Made by a program: the position numbers and the translations under genes. This document shows, in pieces, positions 37,937 through 47,090 of a stretch of DNA of 47,255 nt. This DNA comes from Methanohalobium sp. Lineage in GTDB: Archaea; Halobacteriota; Methanosarcinia; Methanosarcinales; Methanosarcinaceae. Numbering within the stretch: position 1 is the stretch's first letter; each line of letters begins with the position of its first letter. The notes under the pieces are model-generated. The model searched no databases, was not told the DNA's origin, and worked only from the letters and a program-made list of their open reading frames with translations. The stretch spans positions 1 to 47,255 of the forward strand of contig NZ_JAHENT010000022.1 of NCBI RefSeq assembly GCF_018609725.1, read 5' to 3'.

Positions 37937-39247
37937 TTATCCGATGACATTCATATCAGTAATTCTTATTGATGGAGTTACTAACCCACCAACACTGCGG
38001 ATATCATATCCTGCACCAGTAATGTTTTTCAACAAATCAAAAACGTTGCCTGATATCATAAGTGAACTTATGGGTTTATCAAGTTCTCCATTTTTGATTG
38101 TAAACGCGTTTCTGGCTTCAACTGAAAAGTCACCTGAAATCGAATTGGCAGTATGTGCCCCGATTACGGTGTTAATATATACACCTTCATCAGTTTCAGA
38201 AATCACATCACTTTGTGGATAATCTATAATAAAATTCCTTAGGCCTATACTGGGTGTACCTGTATAGGATTGCCTTATGGCATTACCAGTACTTTCTACA
38301 TTATCTTTACCTGCACGGTAACTATCATAGAGATATGATTTAAATACACCTTTGTCAATAACTGTGTTTTTCTGGGATGGCATACCTTCATCATCTGTCA
38401 GAGCGGTCTCAATACCTCCATCAAGGGTGCCATCATCAACAATAGAAAAGTCAGGTGTAGCGATTTCTTCATTTATTTTTCCTTTAAGGCTTGAACGACC
38501 TTTATGTACATTATCGGCATCGATTGCAGATGCTAAAGTATTTTCCAGAATATCTGCAAATGCGAACGGGTGCAAGATTACATCTGTTTTGTGAGGTTCG
38601 ATATTGATACCATTTCGAGATTTTTGAGCAAGCTCTGCTGCATTTTTACCTATTTCATAAAAGTCTAAATCAAGGTTTCGTGATATTTTGAAATCATATG
38701 CAGTGGCTTTATCATCGGTTGTTGTAATAACATCTATAAATCCTGATACCCCGGTTCCTTCCTCTTCGGTTTCAATGCCGTTGCTGTTCATTATCAGTCT
38801 TTTATCGTGAAAACGTGAAAAAGATCCTGAAGTAGCCATAACATCAGATGTTGATGTGACACCTTCAATCATCTGAGTTGTCAGGTCAATACAGTCTTCA
38901 AGTTCCAGTTGCACCAGTTTATCATCGAAGGTGTTACGGATTGTGGGGTATTGTGTGTTTGACGGCAATGAAACCCATTCAGGGTCTTTTTCTCTTACTC
39001 TTGCAGATGAAATAGCTATATTAACGGTATCTTCAAGACGATTATACAAATTTGTACTTGCAAATCCAACAGCACCATTTATTATAGCGCGAATACCGAT
39101 ACCTTTTGTATAATTCTCATTTGAACTATCTACTATATTTTTACGAACATCTGCAGATGTTGAATGATTGTCCAGAACGTAGACTTCAGATTCTTCGGCA
39201 CCCTTATCTTCTGCAAGTTTAAGAGCTTTATTTGCCATTTCATACAT
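37937..39247 (-). CDS. TldE/PmbA-family protein
   Basis: 436 aa. Non-catalytic partner of the TldD/TldE heterodimeric metalloprotease. Blocks include GIGIRAIINGAVGFASTN near the N-terminus, PHKTDVILHPFAFADILENTLASAIDADNVHKGRSSL, TPDFSIVDDGTLDGGIETALTDDEG and GTPSIGLRNFIID. There is no HExxxH motif, as expected for TldE. Its start follows the tldD stop by about 13 bases. TldD/TldE cleaves unfolded peptides and trims RiPP precursors in bacteria; the archaeal substrate is not known. Confidence 0.92.
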   Translation of the reverse strand: MYEMANKALKLAEDKGAEESEVYVLDNHSTSADVRKNIVDSSNENYTKGIGIRAIINGAVGFASTNLYNRLEDTVNIAISSARVREKDPEWVSLPSNTQYPTIRNTFDDKLVQLELEDCIDLTTQMIEGVTSTSDVMATSGSFSRFHDKRLIMNSNGIETEEEGTGVSGFIDVITTTDDKATAYDFKISRNLDLDFYEIGKNAAELAQKSRNGINIEPHKTDVILHPFAFADILENTLASAIDADNVHKGRSSLKGKINEEIATPDFSIVDDGTLDGGIETALTDDEGMPSQKNTVIDKGVFKSYLYDSYRAGKDNVESTGNAIRQSYTGTPSIGLRNFIIDYPQSDVISETDEGVYINTVIGAHTANSISGDFSVEARNAFTIKNGELDKPISSLMISGNVFDLLKNITGAGYDIRSVGGLVTPSIRITDMNVIG

Positions 39248-39260
39248 TTGGTTGTTTATG

Positions 39261-40592
39261 TTAGGCTCCTCCTACCAGTGCATTTGAAACTAATATATGA
39301 GGTGAACCATCACTTACCGGCATCAATTGTCCTTTCTTCCCGCATCTTCCAGAATTCATTTCGAGGTCGTTTCCAACCATTGTAACGTTTTTCAGTATTT
39401 CAAGAGTATTACCAGAAAGTGAAACATCACGAAGTAAAGAACTTATTTCACCATTTTCAATAAGGTATCCTTTTTCAGCGTTGAACTGGAATATACCTTC
39501 ACCGGGGTTGACCTGTCCGCCCCGGGACCCGATAAGATATATGCCGTCGCCTATCTCTTCAAGCATTTCTTCAAATTTCGATTCACCGTTGTCGATATAG
39601 GTATTACTCATCCTGACAACCGGTTCTGAATATCCCTGTGCTCTACTATTCCCGGGTGTTCCCCCGAGTTTTGCGGCGGTTTCTCTGGAGTGAAGATAGG
39701 AATTGAGTACACCATCTTTTATAATTTCTGTTTTTGAAGATTGGACTCCTTCAGCATCAAAGGGGTAATATCCGTATTTATGAAGTGTCGGGTCATCTAT
39801 AACATCGACGAGTGAGGATGCAATTTGTTCACCAATACGGTTTTCAAAGACAGAATTACCTTCAAGTACAAGGTCTGCCTCTGAAGCATGACCTACCGCT
39901 TCATGAACAAATACACCTGCCAGTTCAGGATTTAGTATGACTGGCATATTACCGCCTTTTGGTTTTTTTGCACTGAGAAGGTCAACAGCAGTTTGCCCTG
40001 CTGATTCACCAAGCGCCAATGCATCATTTTCATCGAATAATTCAAACCCACTAACATCAAATCTGCTCTCTCTTCCAACCTGATACTCTCCGTTTCCAGA
40101 TGCAACAGCACTGACGGCAAAACCAGTTCTTGTCAGTTCATGTTCACAATCCAGACCTTCAGAATTGGTATACTCGTATTTAACAATGGATTCGGTATAT
40201 ATTGCAGTAGTATTACTGACACCTTCTATATTTGCACTTTCATCAATATCTTTAAGGAATTGTACTTTTTCTTCAATGGGTATATCCCTTGGGTTTTTTT
40301 TGACATTTGGTGTGTTTTTAACCACCGGCTCTGGTGAAGACTTTAGGTTAATTTTTTCTTTCGGGGTTTTATTGTTCATTGTCTTTGCAAGTTTTGCAGC
40401 AGAATCAATGGTTTTATCAAGATCAAAATTTCCGTCGACGGATGTTAAACCCCAAGAACCGCCACAGAGGGCTCTTACACCTGCACCTCTTGAGAAATCA
40501 ACAGAAATGTCTTCAACTTTACCGTTATCAAGGAAAATTGAAGTGGTAGTTCCTTCTACCACTCTTGCATCATAAAAATCCACATCAAGCAT
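39261..40592 (-). CDS. tldD: TldD-family zinc metalloprotease
   Basis: 443 aa. The active subunit, with HEAVGHASEAD at residues 230-240 supplying the HExxxH zinc site. Flanking blocks are PVILNPELAGVFVHEAVGH, RIGEQIASSLVDVIDDPTLHKYGYYPFDAEGVQSSKTEIIKDG and the C-terminal GSRGGQVNPGEGIFQFNAEKGYLIENGE. Its ATG lies inside the 3' end of lonB (eight-base overlap), so the two are translationally coupled. Confidence 0.94.
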   Translation of the reverse strand: MLDVDFYDARVVEGTTTSIFLDNGKVEDISVDFSRGAGVRALCGGSWGLTSVDGNFDLDKTIDSAAKLAKTMNNKTPKEKINLKSSPEPVVKNTPNVKKNPRDIPIEEKVQFLKDIDESANIEGVSNTTAIYTESIVKYEYTNSEGLDCEHELTRTGFAVSAVASGNGEYQVGRESRFDVSGFELFDENDALALGESAGQTAVDLLSAKKPKGGNMPVILNPELAGVFVHEAVGHASEADLVLEGNSVFENRIGEQIASSLVDVIDDPTLHKYGYYPFDAEGVQSSKTEIIKDGVLNSYLHSRETAAKLGGTPGNSRAQGYSEPVVRMSNTYIDNGESKFEEMLEEIGDGIYLIGSRGGQVNPGEGIFQFNAEKGYLIENGEISSLLRDVSLSGNTLEILKNVTMVGNDLEMNSGRCGKKGQLMPVSDGSPHILVSNALVGGA

Positions 40593-42534
40593 TTTTACTT
40601 CCTGTCCCGGATTTTTTCATATTCTCAATAGATGCTGGAACTACTTCAGGCATGTCAAAGTTCCATTTTACATTGCTTACCTTTTTGAGTTTGTCAACGA
40701 TGTTTTTCTTTTCATTTCCTACCAGACTGTGTTCAATAACTTCAGTAATTGTTGATACAGGGATTATTTCTACCTGATCCTTATACTGGTCTTCGATAAG
40801 AACATCAGCTTCATTGGCTTTTGGAATTATGATTTTTTGTATTCCTGCCTGAGCAGCAGCTTCAATCTTGTAGGTAACACCTCCGACAGGCAGTACATCT
40901 CCCCTTACTGAGAGTGAACCTGTCATTGCAACTGTCTGATTAACAGGTATCTGTTCGATTGCAGATATTACAGCGGTTGCCACTGAAATAGATGCACTGT
41001 CACCTTCAACACCTTCGTAAGTACCCACAAATTGGATGTGTATATCTCTGTTTGCAATATCTTTTCCGGTGATGTTTTTGATAACTGCGGATACGTTCTG
41101 TACAGCTTCTTTGGCGATATCCTTGAGCATGCCGGTGGCTATGACACGTCCTTCTGAATTCGAGAGCGAAGGTGTAACTTCTGCAATGATAGGAAGTACG
41201 ACTCCTGAGTCACCTCCCATGACAGCAAGTCCGTTGACTCTTCCGACTTGTTCGCCCTCTTTGGAAAACAGCTGGTACTGTTTCTTTTGTTCAAGGTAAT
41301 TATCTGCTACCTGTTGTTCAATGGAACGAGCCATTCTTTTGGCAGATATTACATGTTCTTCAGTTGCGTATTCAGAACCTTCGGCTTTTGCAATATCTCC
41401 TGCCACTCTAATAAGACCGCCAAGATCTCTGAGTTTTAGAGTAAGGTGTCCTTTTCGACCTGCTCTCCTTCTGGATTCTCGAATGATTTCATCTACAGCA
41501 GATTTATTGAAGTGCGGAATATGTCCATCACGCTTGACTTCTTGTGCTACAAACCTCACAAGGTCTTTTCTGTTCTCAGGTGTATCCTCCATTGTGTCAC
41601 GCATGTAGAGTTCATATCCATATCCTTTTAAACGTGACCTTAGTGCAGGATGCATATTTTCAACAGCATCGAGGTTACCTGCAGCAACCATTATGAAATC
41701 ACATGGTACAGGGTCGGATTTTACAAGTGCTCCTGAACTGCGTTCGGATTGACCGGTAATCGGATATTCTTTCTCCTGTAATGCAGTAAGCATATTCTGC
41801 TGAGTTTCGATATTTAGTGTATTGATTTCATCAATGAACAATACTCCTTTGTGGGATTTATGAATATCTCCACTTTCAACCCTATCGTGAGCGGGTGTTT
41901 CCATTCCTCCTGACTGGAAGGGGTCGTGCCTTACATCTCCAAGGAGTGCACCTGCATGTGTTCCTGTTGCATCAATGTATGGAGCATGTTCCTTTTCATA
42001 GTTTGAAATTATAAGTTTTGGAACCATTAGGTCGTCTTTTGGCATGAACTGACGAGTCAAAACCAGAATCAAGATAGCAGCAATGATACCCCACAGTAGT
42101 TGTCCTACATAGAAGGAATACATGACAATACCAAAGATAAGAAGCAACATCAGCATATTGCGTGACTGGCTTCTTTTACGGGCTTCCATTTTATGAGCCT
42201 GTACAATTTCTCTTCCTTTCCCTGCAGGTACTTCCCGTACTTTAGGATTATTTGGGTCTTCGGTGTTGGGATATACCATTACGTCTTTTAATTCTTCTTT
42301 TGGCAGAAGTTCAGCCATTGCTTTTGCAAGCAATGATTTACCAGTACCGGGACTACCAATCATCATGACATGGCGTCGCTGTTCAGCAGCTTTTTTCACC
42401 ACCTCTACAGCATGGTTCTGCCCGATAACCTGGTCTATTAATTGTTCTGGTACATTAACGGATTCAGTTGTATCAAAATCAGCATCATAAACTTCGGCAT
42501 TTTCGTTGGCAGTATTTTCATTCTCGTTATCCAT
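40585..42534 (-). CDS. lonB: Archaeal membrane-bound ATP-dependent protease LonB
   Basis: 649 aa. AAA+ protease anchored in the cytoplasmic membrane, essential in several archaea. Walker A is GSPGTGKS (60-67) and Walker B is GVLFIDEINTL. Two transmembrane segments are inserted in the AAA module (about 126-160), diagnostic of LonB. The C-terminal protease domain carries the Ser-Lys dyad, Ser513 in EGDSASISVA and Lys556 in GVTYKIEAA, 43 residues apart as in bacterial Lon. The acidic N-terminus (MDNENENTANENAEVYDADF) fits a halophile. It heads the run with tldD, tldE and the radical SAM gene. Confidence 0.96.
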   Translation of the reverse strand: MDNENENTANENAEVYDADFDTTESVNVPEQLIDQVIGQNHAVEVVKKAAEQRRHVMMIGSPGTGKSLLAKAMAELLPKEELKDVMVYPNTEDPNNPKVREVPAGKGREIVQAHKMEARKRSQSRNMLMLLLIFGIVMYSFYVGQLLWGIIAAILILVLTRQFMPKDDLMVPKLIISNYEKEHAPYIDATGTHAGALLGDVRHDPFQSGGMETPAHDRVESGDIHKSHKGVLFIDEINTLNIETQQNMLTALQEKEYPITGQSERSSGALVKSDPVPCDFIMVAAGNLDAVENMHPALRSRLKGYGYELYMRDTMEDTPENRKDLVRFVAQEVKRDGHIPHFNKSAVDEIIRESRRRAGRKGHLTLKLRDLGGLIRVAGDIAKAEGSEYATEEHVISAKRMARSIEQQVADNYLEQKKQYQLFSKEGEQVGRVNGLAVMGGDSGVVLPIIAEVTPSLSNSEGRVIATGMLKDIAKEAVQNVSAVIKNITGKDIANRDIHIQFVGTYEGVEGDSASISVATAVISAIEQIPVNQTVAMTGSLSVRGDVLPVGGVTYKIEAAAQAGIQKIIIPKANEADVLIEDQYKDQVEIIPVSTITEVIEHSLVGNEKKNIVDKLKKVSNVKWNFDMPEVVPASIENMKKSGTGSKNA

Positions 42535-42815
42535 GGTTAACTCACATAGTTGATAATGTTAAATTATGATTGACTGATTAACTTTATACCTGCTACGTTT
42601 ATATTATTTATGCACAGGTTTATGTAATCTTTGTCTTTTACTTTTTATCTTAAAAAGGAAATTATTCTTACCTTATATTGAATCTATAAAACTGGTTTTT
42701 AGGTAATTATTTATACTATATACTATACATAATATTGATAAAGCTTTTGGTAACTGGTTTAATAGATAGTATTGAAAAAAAGATATTAAACTGTAATACA
42801 TTCAATAAGATGGTT
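42535..42815. promoter_or_regulatory. Divergent spacer between lonB and the exported protein
   Basis: 281 bases, AT-rich, with no supportable gene. Several TATA-like stretches are present (for example TTTATACTATATACTATA near 42710-42727). An open frame in 42735-42815 continues into the exported protein but lacks a sensible start. Confidence 0.35.
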
Positions 42816-43271
42816 ATGAAATCTATAATACTGGCAATATTTATAATTCTTCTGTCATGTGCAACTTTTGGATATCCAGCATTTGCCCAGCCCGTTGACA
42901 ATAAACATCAGTATATTGACATAGAACAGATGGTAATTGAATTTGATGATAATGATGCACAAGCCAGAATAAACTATGAACTGGATTTATTTGCACAGAT
43001 GTATGTTTTTGTCCTGGGTAGCCGCAACCTTGAACCTACATTTGATGATATGTTCAGTGAATTTGAAGATTTTAGGATTGTTGAAATCGGAAAAAATCAC
43101 GCAAGTTTGATGTTGAGCAATGTTTCAAGACAAAGTAGTGAATATTATCTCCATGATTCCCGTAATCTTGGTACCAATGTTGACAGGTTAATTATTATCT
43201 ATCCAGAAGGTACAAGTAAAATCCTTGAAAAAACAAACAGCACTCCGAATACTTTCTATACCGGAAAATAA
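42816..43271 (+). CDS. Exported protein of unknown function
   Basis: About 151 aa from ATG 42816 (ATG 42810 is also possible). The start gives a clean signal peptide, MKSIILAIFIILLSCATFGY followed by PAFAQ with an AxA-like cleavage site. The frame extends upstream to TTG 42735, but that would bury the signal peptide. The mature part is acidic and shows no cysteine pairs, membrane segment or known motif. It is divergent from lonB. The function is not recognised. Confidence 0.7.
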   Translation: MKSIILAIFIILLSCATFGYPAFAQPVDNKHQYIDIEQMVIEFDDNDAQARINYELDLFAQMYVFVLGSRNLEPTFDDMFSEFEDFRIVEIGKNHASLMLSNVSRQSSEYYLHDSRNLGTNVDRLIIIYPEGTSKILEKTNSTPNTFYTGK

Positions 43272-43360
43272 ATCTATTAAAAACGTAAAATTATAATAGA
43301 ATGAATAACTCCCAAAGCTTGGAATATCTTTTTAAATAAAACAATATATTGGTTTTTTCA

Positions 43361-44614
43361 ATGGGAAACTATAACTTAAAATGTTTACAGTGCGGACGAA
43401 GTTATCTTGGAGATTATAGACTAAAATGTGATGATGACGATTCTTTTGTTCAGGCTGAATACCAATCAAAGGAACTGGATTTAAAAAATGCACCTGGAAT
43501 TGGGAAATATAACGAATGGTTGCCAGTACAGGATCTGTTAATGACAGAAGCTGCACCAATAACCTACAAAAGTGAAGAACTGGCAAATGAATTAGAATTA
43601 TCCAATCTGTACATTAGTTTTAGTGGGTACTGGCCTGAACGCAATGCACTGATAAAAACATGCAGTTTCAAAGAACTGGAAGCACACCCAACAATACAAC
43701 GTTTGATTGAATCAGACCATTCATCACTTGTACTTGCATCAGCGGGCAATACGGGTCGTGCTTTTGCACATGTATCGGCTTTGAATGGTGTCGATGTCTA
43801 TATAGTAGTACCACCAAACGGTATGTCACGGATGTGGATTCCGGAAGAACCATCTGATTCTATTCATTTGATAAAAATGGATGAAGGAAATGATTACACT
43901 GATGCAATCCATCTGGCAGACAGGATAGCCAAAGTTCCGGGAATAATGCCAGAGGGGGGAGCAAGAAATATAGCCAGACGTGATGGCATGGGTACTGTCA
44001 TGCTGGATGCAGCAGTAACTATCAAACAGATTCCTGACCATTATTTCCAGGCAATAGGAAGTGGAACAGGGGCAATAGCGGCATGGGAGGCAGCGCTTCG
44101 CCTGCGTGAAGATGGTCGGTTTGGTGACCACATTTCAAAACTCCATCTAAGCCAGAATCTTCCGTTTGCACCAATGGTTAATGCATGGAATGCATGTCAG
44201 CGTAAAATTATACCGGAAATCGATATGCCGGAACCCAAAAAAAGTATCAGTGACATTTTTGCTGATGTACTTTCAAACAGGGCACCTCCATATTCTGTAA
44301 AGGGAGGAGTGTTTGATGCACTTGAAGATACTGATGGTCTGATGTATGGAATTACCAATAATGAAGCAAAAGAAGCAAAAGCACTGTTTGAGTCTCTTGA
44401 AGGTATAGATATACTTCCGCCGTCAGCAGTTGCAGTGGCGTCGCTTATTAAATCAATAGACGCTGAAAATGTGGATAAGGATGATGTAATACTTCTTAAT
44501 ATAGCAGGTGGTGGTGTTGAACGGCTAAAAGAGGATTATACACTTTCAAATATTGAGCCTGTAGCCAGTGCAAAGAATCCGGAAATACCGCTGGAGGATG
44601 TTCTTGATAAATAA
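43361..44614 (+). CDS. Cysteate synthase (PLP-dependent, threonine-synthase-like)
   Basis: 417 aa from ATG 43361; a TTG four codons earlier is less likely, and a TATA-like TTTTTAAATAAAAC lies at 43329-43342. It makes cysteate from phosphoserine and sulfite, the Methanosarcinales entry to coenzyme M. The PLP lysine is Lys104 in KTCSFKELEAHP, which differs from the SFKDR of true threonine synthase and matches cysteate synthases. VLASAGNTGRAFAHVS and GSGTGAIAAWEA are cofactor-binding. The N-terminal CLQCGRSYLGDYRLKC resembles a zinc-binding start. The next gene is comDE, which strongly supports this function over threonine synthase. Confidence 0.9.
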   Translation: MGNYNLKCLQCGRSYLGDYRLKCDDDDSFVQAEYQSKELDLKNAPGIGKYNEWLPVQDLLMTEAAPITYKSEELANELELSNLYISFSGYWPERNALIKTCSFKELEAHPTIQRLIESDHSSLVLASAGNTGRAFAHVSALNGVDVYIVVPPNGMSRMWIPEEPSDSIHLIKMDEGNDYTDAIHLADRIAKVPGIMPEGGARNIARRDGMGTVMLDAAVTIKQIPDHYFQAIGSGTGAIAAWEAALRLREDGRFGDHISKLHLSQNLPFAPMVNAWNACQRKIIPEIDMPEPKKSISDIFADVLSNRAPPYSVKGGVFDALEDTDGLMYGITNNEAKEAKALFESLEGIDILPPSAVAVASLIKSIDAENVDKDDVILLNIAGGGVERLKEDYTLSNIEPVASAKNPEIPLEDVLDK

Positions 44615-44617
44615 AAG

Positions 44618-45781
44618 GTGGTATGTTTGTCTACATCAAACAAATCCGATGACCCAGAAAATATTGTTATCCAGATGATGCTGGATAATGGAATCGATTA
44701 TCTGGCTACTCTGCCATGTGATCGAATAAAAAATTTATTGCCGCTTGTATCCAAAAATTTTGTAGAAATTCCACTTACAAGAGAAGAGAACGGAGTAGGC
44801 ATTTGTGCCGGACTGTACATGGCGGGCGCAAAACCCATGATGGCAATCCAGAGTAGTGGTCTTGGGAATATGATTAATGCACTGGAATCACTCAATATTG
44901 CCTGTGACATACCACTCCCTGTGCTTTCCAGTTGGAGAGGTGTTTATAAAGAAGGTATCGAAGCCCAAAAACCGCTTGGCAAATCATTACCTTCAATTCT
45001 GGAAGGGGCAGGAATCGAATATACTATTATAGATGAGACTGAAAAATTATATTTGGTTGACCGGGCTATTTCTGATTCATTTAAAAACCGCCGCCCACAT
45101 ATAATTCTGATGTCACCCAGAGTATGGGAACCCTCTACATGCTTGGCATGGACTGAACAGGATTCGGAAAACCTTAAAGAACGTTCCTATGAAATGACTT
45201 TTAAAACCAATATATCTAATCCCGAAATGATACGATATGATGCTATTTCCGCTATTTCACCATTGCTTGATGATGAAGCACTGGTAGCTAATATCGGAGT
45301 GCCCTGCAAAGAGCTGTATTCTGTTAATGACAGAGACCTCAATTATTATATGCTTGGTTCACTGGGTCTTGCATCATCAATAGGTATGGGCATTGCGTTA
45401 AAATCGGAAAGAGATGTGGTAGTTCTTGATGGGGATGGGAGCATCCTCATGAATCCAAATGCATTAATTGAAATAGCTCGTGCGAAACCATCAAACCTAA
45501 TAGTTGTAGCTCTTGATAACGGAACTTATGGTTCTACCGGTTCACAGGAAACTTTAACTGCAAAATTCCTTGACCTTGAACTGTTTGCACGTGCATCAGG
45601 GTTTACTAATACTATCAAAGTACATACAAAAGATGAGCTTGAGGGTGCATTTTTAAAAGCCAAAAATTCAGGTGAACTGGCGTTTATACATGTGATTTTG
45701 AAATCTGGAAATGTATCATGCGAAAATGTACCACTAAGTCCAGTAGAAGTTACTGATAGGTTTATAGAAGCGTTAAAATAA
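44618..45781 (+). CDS. comDE: Sulfopyruvate decarboxylase, fused ComD-ComE
   Basis: 387 aa. Decarboxylates sulfopyruvate to sulfoacetaldehyde with thiamine diphosphate in coenzyme M synthesis. The N-terminal half (about 8-175) is the ComD/PYR-like domain with LPLTREENGVGICAGLYMAGAKPMMAIQSSGLGN (conserved Glu). The C-terminal half (about 190-387) is the ComE/PP domain with the ThDP motif GDGSILMNPNALIEIARAKPSNLIVVALDN. In other methanogens the two are separate genes; fusion is typical of Methanosarcinales. Its start is 4 bases after the cysteate synthase stop, with AAAGGTGG as ribosome site. Confidence 0.94.
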   Translation: MVCLSTSNKSDDPENIVIQMMLDNGIDYLATLPCDRIKNLLPLVSKNFVEIPLTREENGVGICAGLYMAGAKPMMAIQSSGLGNMINALESLNIACDIPLPVLSSWRGVYKEGIEAQKPLGKSLPSILEGAGIEYTIIDETEKLYLVDRAISDSFKNRRPHIILMSPRVWEPSTCLAWTEQDSENLKERSYEMTFKTNISNPEMIRYDAISAISPLLDDEALVANIGVPCKELYSVNDRDLNYYMLGSLGLASSIGMGIALKSERDVVVLDGDGSILMNPNALIEIARAKPSNLIVVALDNGTYGSTGSQETLTAKFLDLELFARASGFTNTIKVHTKDELEGAFLKAKNSGELAFIHVILKSGNVSCENVPLSPVEVTDRFIEALK

Positions 45782-45785
45782 AAAA

Positions 45786-47090
45786 TTATAAGTTTATAAA
45801 TTCAACTGGTTCTGAAATTTTGAATTTTCCAGATATGATTTTTGTTTTAAGCTCATCTGCAGCTTTTAATGCACGCAACCGGTCTGACTGGCGGACAACA
45901 ACAGGAACTTTTTTTTCAGTTTCAGCAGTGCAGTAATCGATATTGCCAAGTGTAGCATTGAAAGCATTTCCTGCACAGTTTGTGGTACACAGTCCACAAT
46001 TAAAACACAATTTTGGATTGTGAACTGCTGATTCGCCTCTTTTATGAGTTACTGCACCCGTAGGACAGGTTCGTTCAACTTCACAGACCTTACAATCAAT
46101 GCATTCACTTGGTTGATAGGTGACCTCATCATCAACATTGCTCCATACATCTGCATAATTCGTTTTGCATAATGGTAGACGTCCGCTAACATCAACAACT
46201 TTAAGTTCAATATCGCTGTTGATTTTTATTATATTGTCCAGAATATTCTGATTTATAACAGGTATAGGTACAGCCCATGTATTTATTATTTCAGGACCTG
46301 CAGATGTAACAAATCCTCCCATATATTCAGGAACCATCTCATGCATATCTGAAAAGCCGCTAAGATTTGGTTTTCCTGGACTACTGCGGGTACCAAGCCC
46401 GGAAACGTATCCATAATTCCCATTTATCATAACCCTTGTTCCAATTCCTATAGTCTGCAAATCTGGATCGTTTTCTATTGGGTTTAGTTCCCCACAACCA
46501 CAGAAAGTAGCTTCACTTAATTTTCCTCCAAATTCAGCGGCGTGGAATATGGATGGGACTGACTCGTTTACAGGATTGACAAAAGCTAGATAATTCCTAA
46601 ATGCATGCCTGGTTCCGAACAATTTGGCGTGCTGCATATCTTTTATGTTGGTATGGGTGCTGAACCAGTGACCATCAATTGTTTCAATTTCTACATTTAT
46701 AGGTTTACCTTCTACAATTTCTCTGAAAAGATGTCCTCCTCCGTAATCAGGGTTGGTTTTACTGTGGGCAGTTCCATGTACAATCAAATCCAGCACACCC
46801 AGCCTTTCATTGGGACACGGACCTACCTGTGCAGGTACATTATTCAACCAAACGCGTGATGCTTTGATGAATGAATTCGGTTCAGCAACTTTAAATGAAA
46901 AAACGGCGTATGTTCCGCTCATTATACCTCTGGTTGCGGTGGTGACAACATCAACATCTTCAAAATTGATGTTTTCACCTGAGCGGACACGATTACATAT
47001 TTCATCAGCAGTTAATACAACGGCTTTTCCATCATCGATTTTTCTCTGTATTTCCTGGTAAGTTTTTTCTTTTTCTGACATATTTTTCAA
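45786..47090 (-). CDS. comF: ComF, sulfoacetaldehyde to coenzyme M enzyme (DUF39/COG1900 plus ferredoxin domain)
   Basis: 434 aa. The N-terminal DUF39 domain (about 1-345) has EKTYQEIQRKIDDGKAVVLTADE, VWLNNVPAQVGPCPNERLGVLDL, TFCGCGELNPIEND and RVMINGNYGYVSGLGTRSSPGKPNLS. A two-cluster ferredoxin domain follows (CIDCKVCEVERTCPTGAV and CFNCGLCTTNCAGNAF). COG1900 proteins insert sulfide; the paralogue makes homocysteine from aspartate semialdehyde, and MJ1681-type members convert sulfoacetaldehyde to coenzyme M. Convergence with comDE and cysteate synthase favours the ComF role, but the homocysteine branch cannot be excluded from sequence alone. A TATA-like TTATATAAAAC (minus, 47126-47116) suggests a leaderless message. 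Confidence 0.88.
   Translation of the reverse strand: MKNMSEKEKTYQEIQRKIDDGKAVVLTADEICNRVRSGENINFEDVDVVTTATRGIMSGTYAVFSFKVAEPNSFIKASRVWLNNVPAQVGPCPNERLGVLDLIVHGTAHSKTNPDYGGGHLFREIVEGKPINVEIETIDGHWFSTHTNIKDMQHAKLFGTRHAFRNYLAFVNPVNESVPSIFHAAEFGGKLSEATFCGCGELNPIENDPDLQTIGIGTRVMINGNYGYVSGLGTRSSPGKPNLSGFSDMHEMVPEYMGGFVTSAGPEIINTWAVPIPVINQNILDNIIKINSDIELKVVDVSGRLPLCKTNYADVWSNVDDEVTYQPSECIDCKVCEVERTCPTGAVTHKRGESAVHNPKLCFNCGLCTTNCAGNAFNATLGNIDYCTAETEKKVPVVVRQSDRLRALKAADELKTKIISGKFKISEPVEFINL

Noticed and set aside
43361-44614. True threonine synthase
   Set aside because: The PLP-lysine context is CSFKELEA rather than the SFKDR of threonine synthase, and the gene is coupled to comDE, so cysteate synthase fits better.
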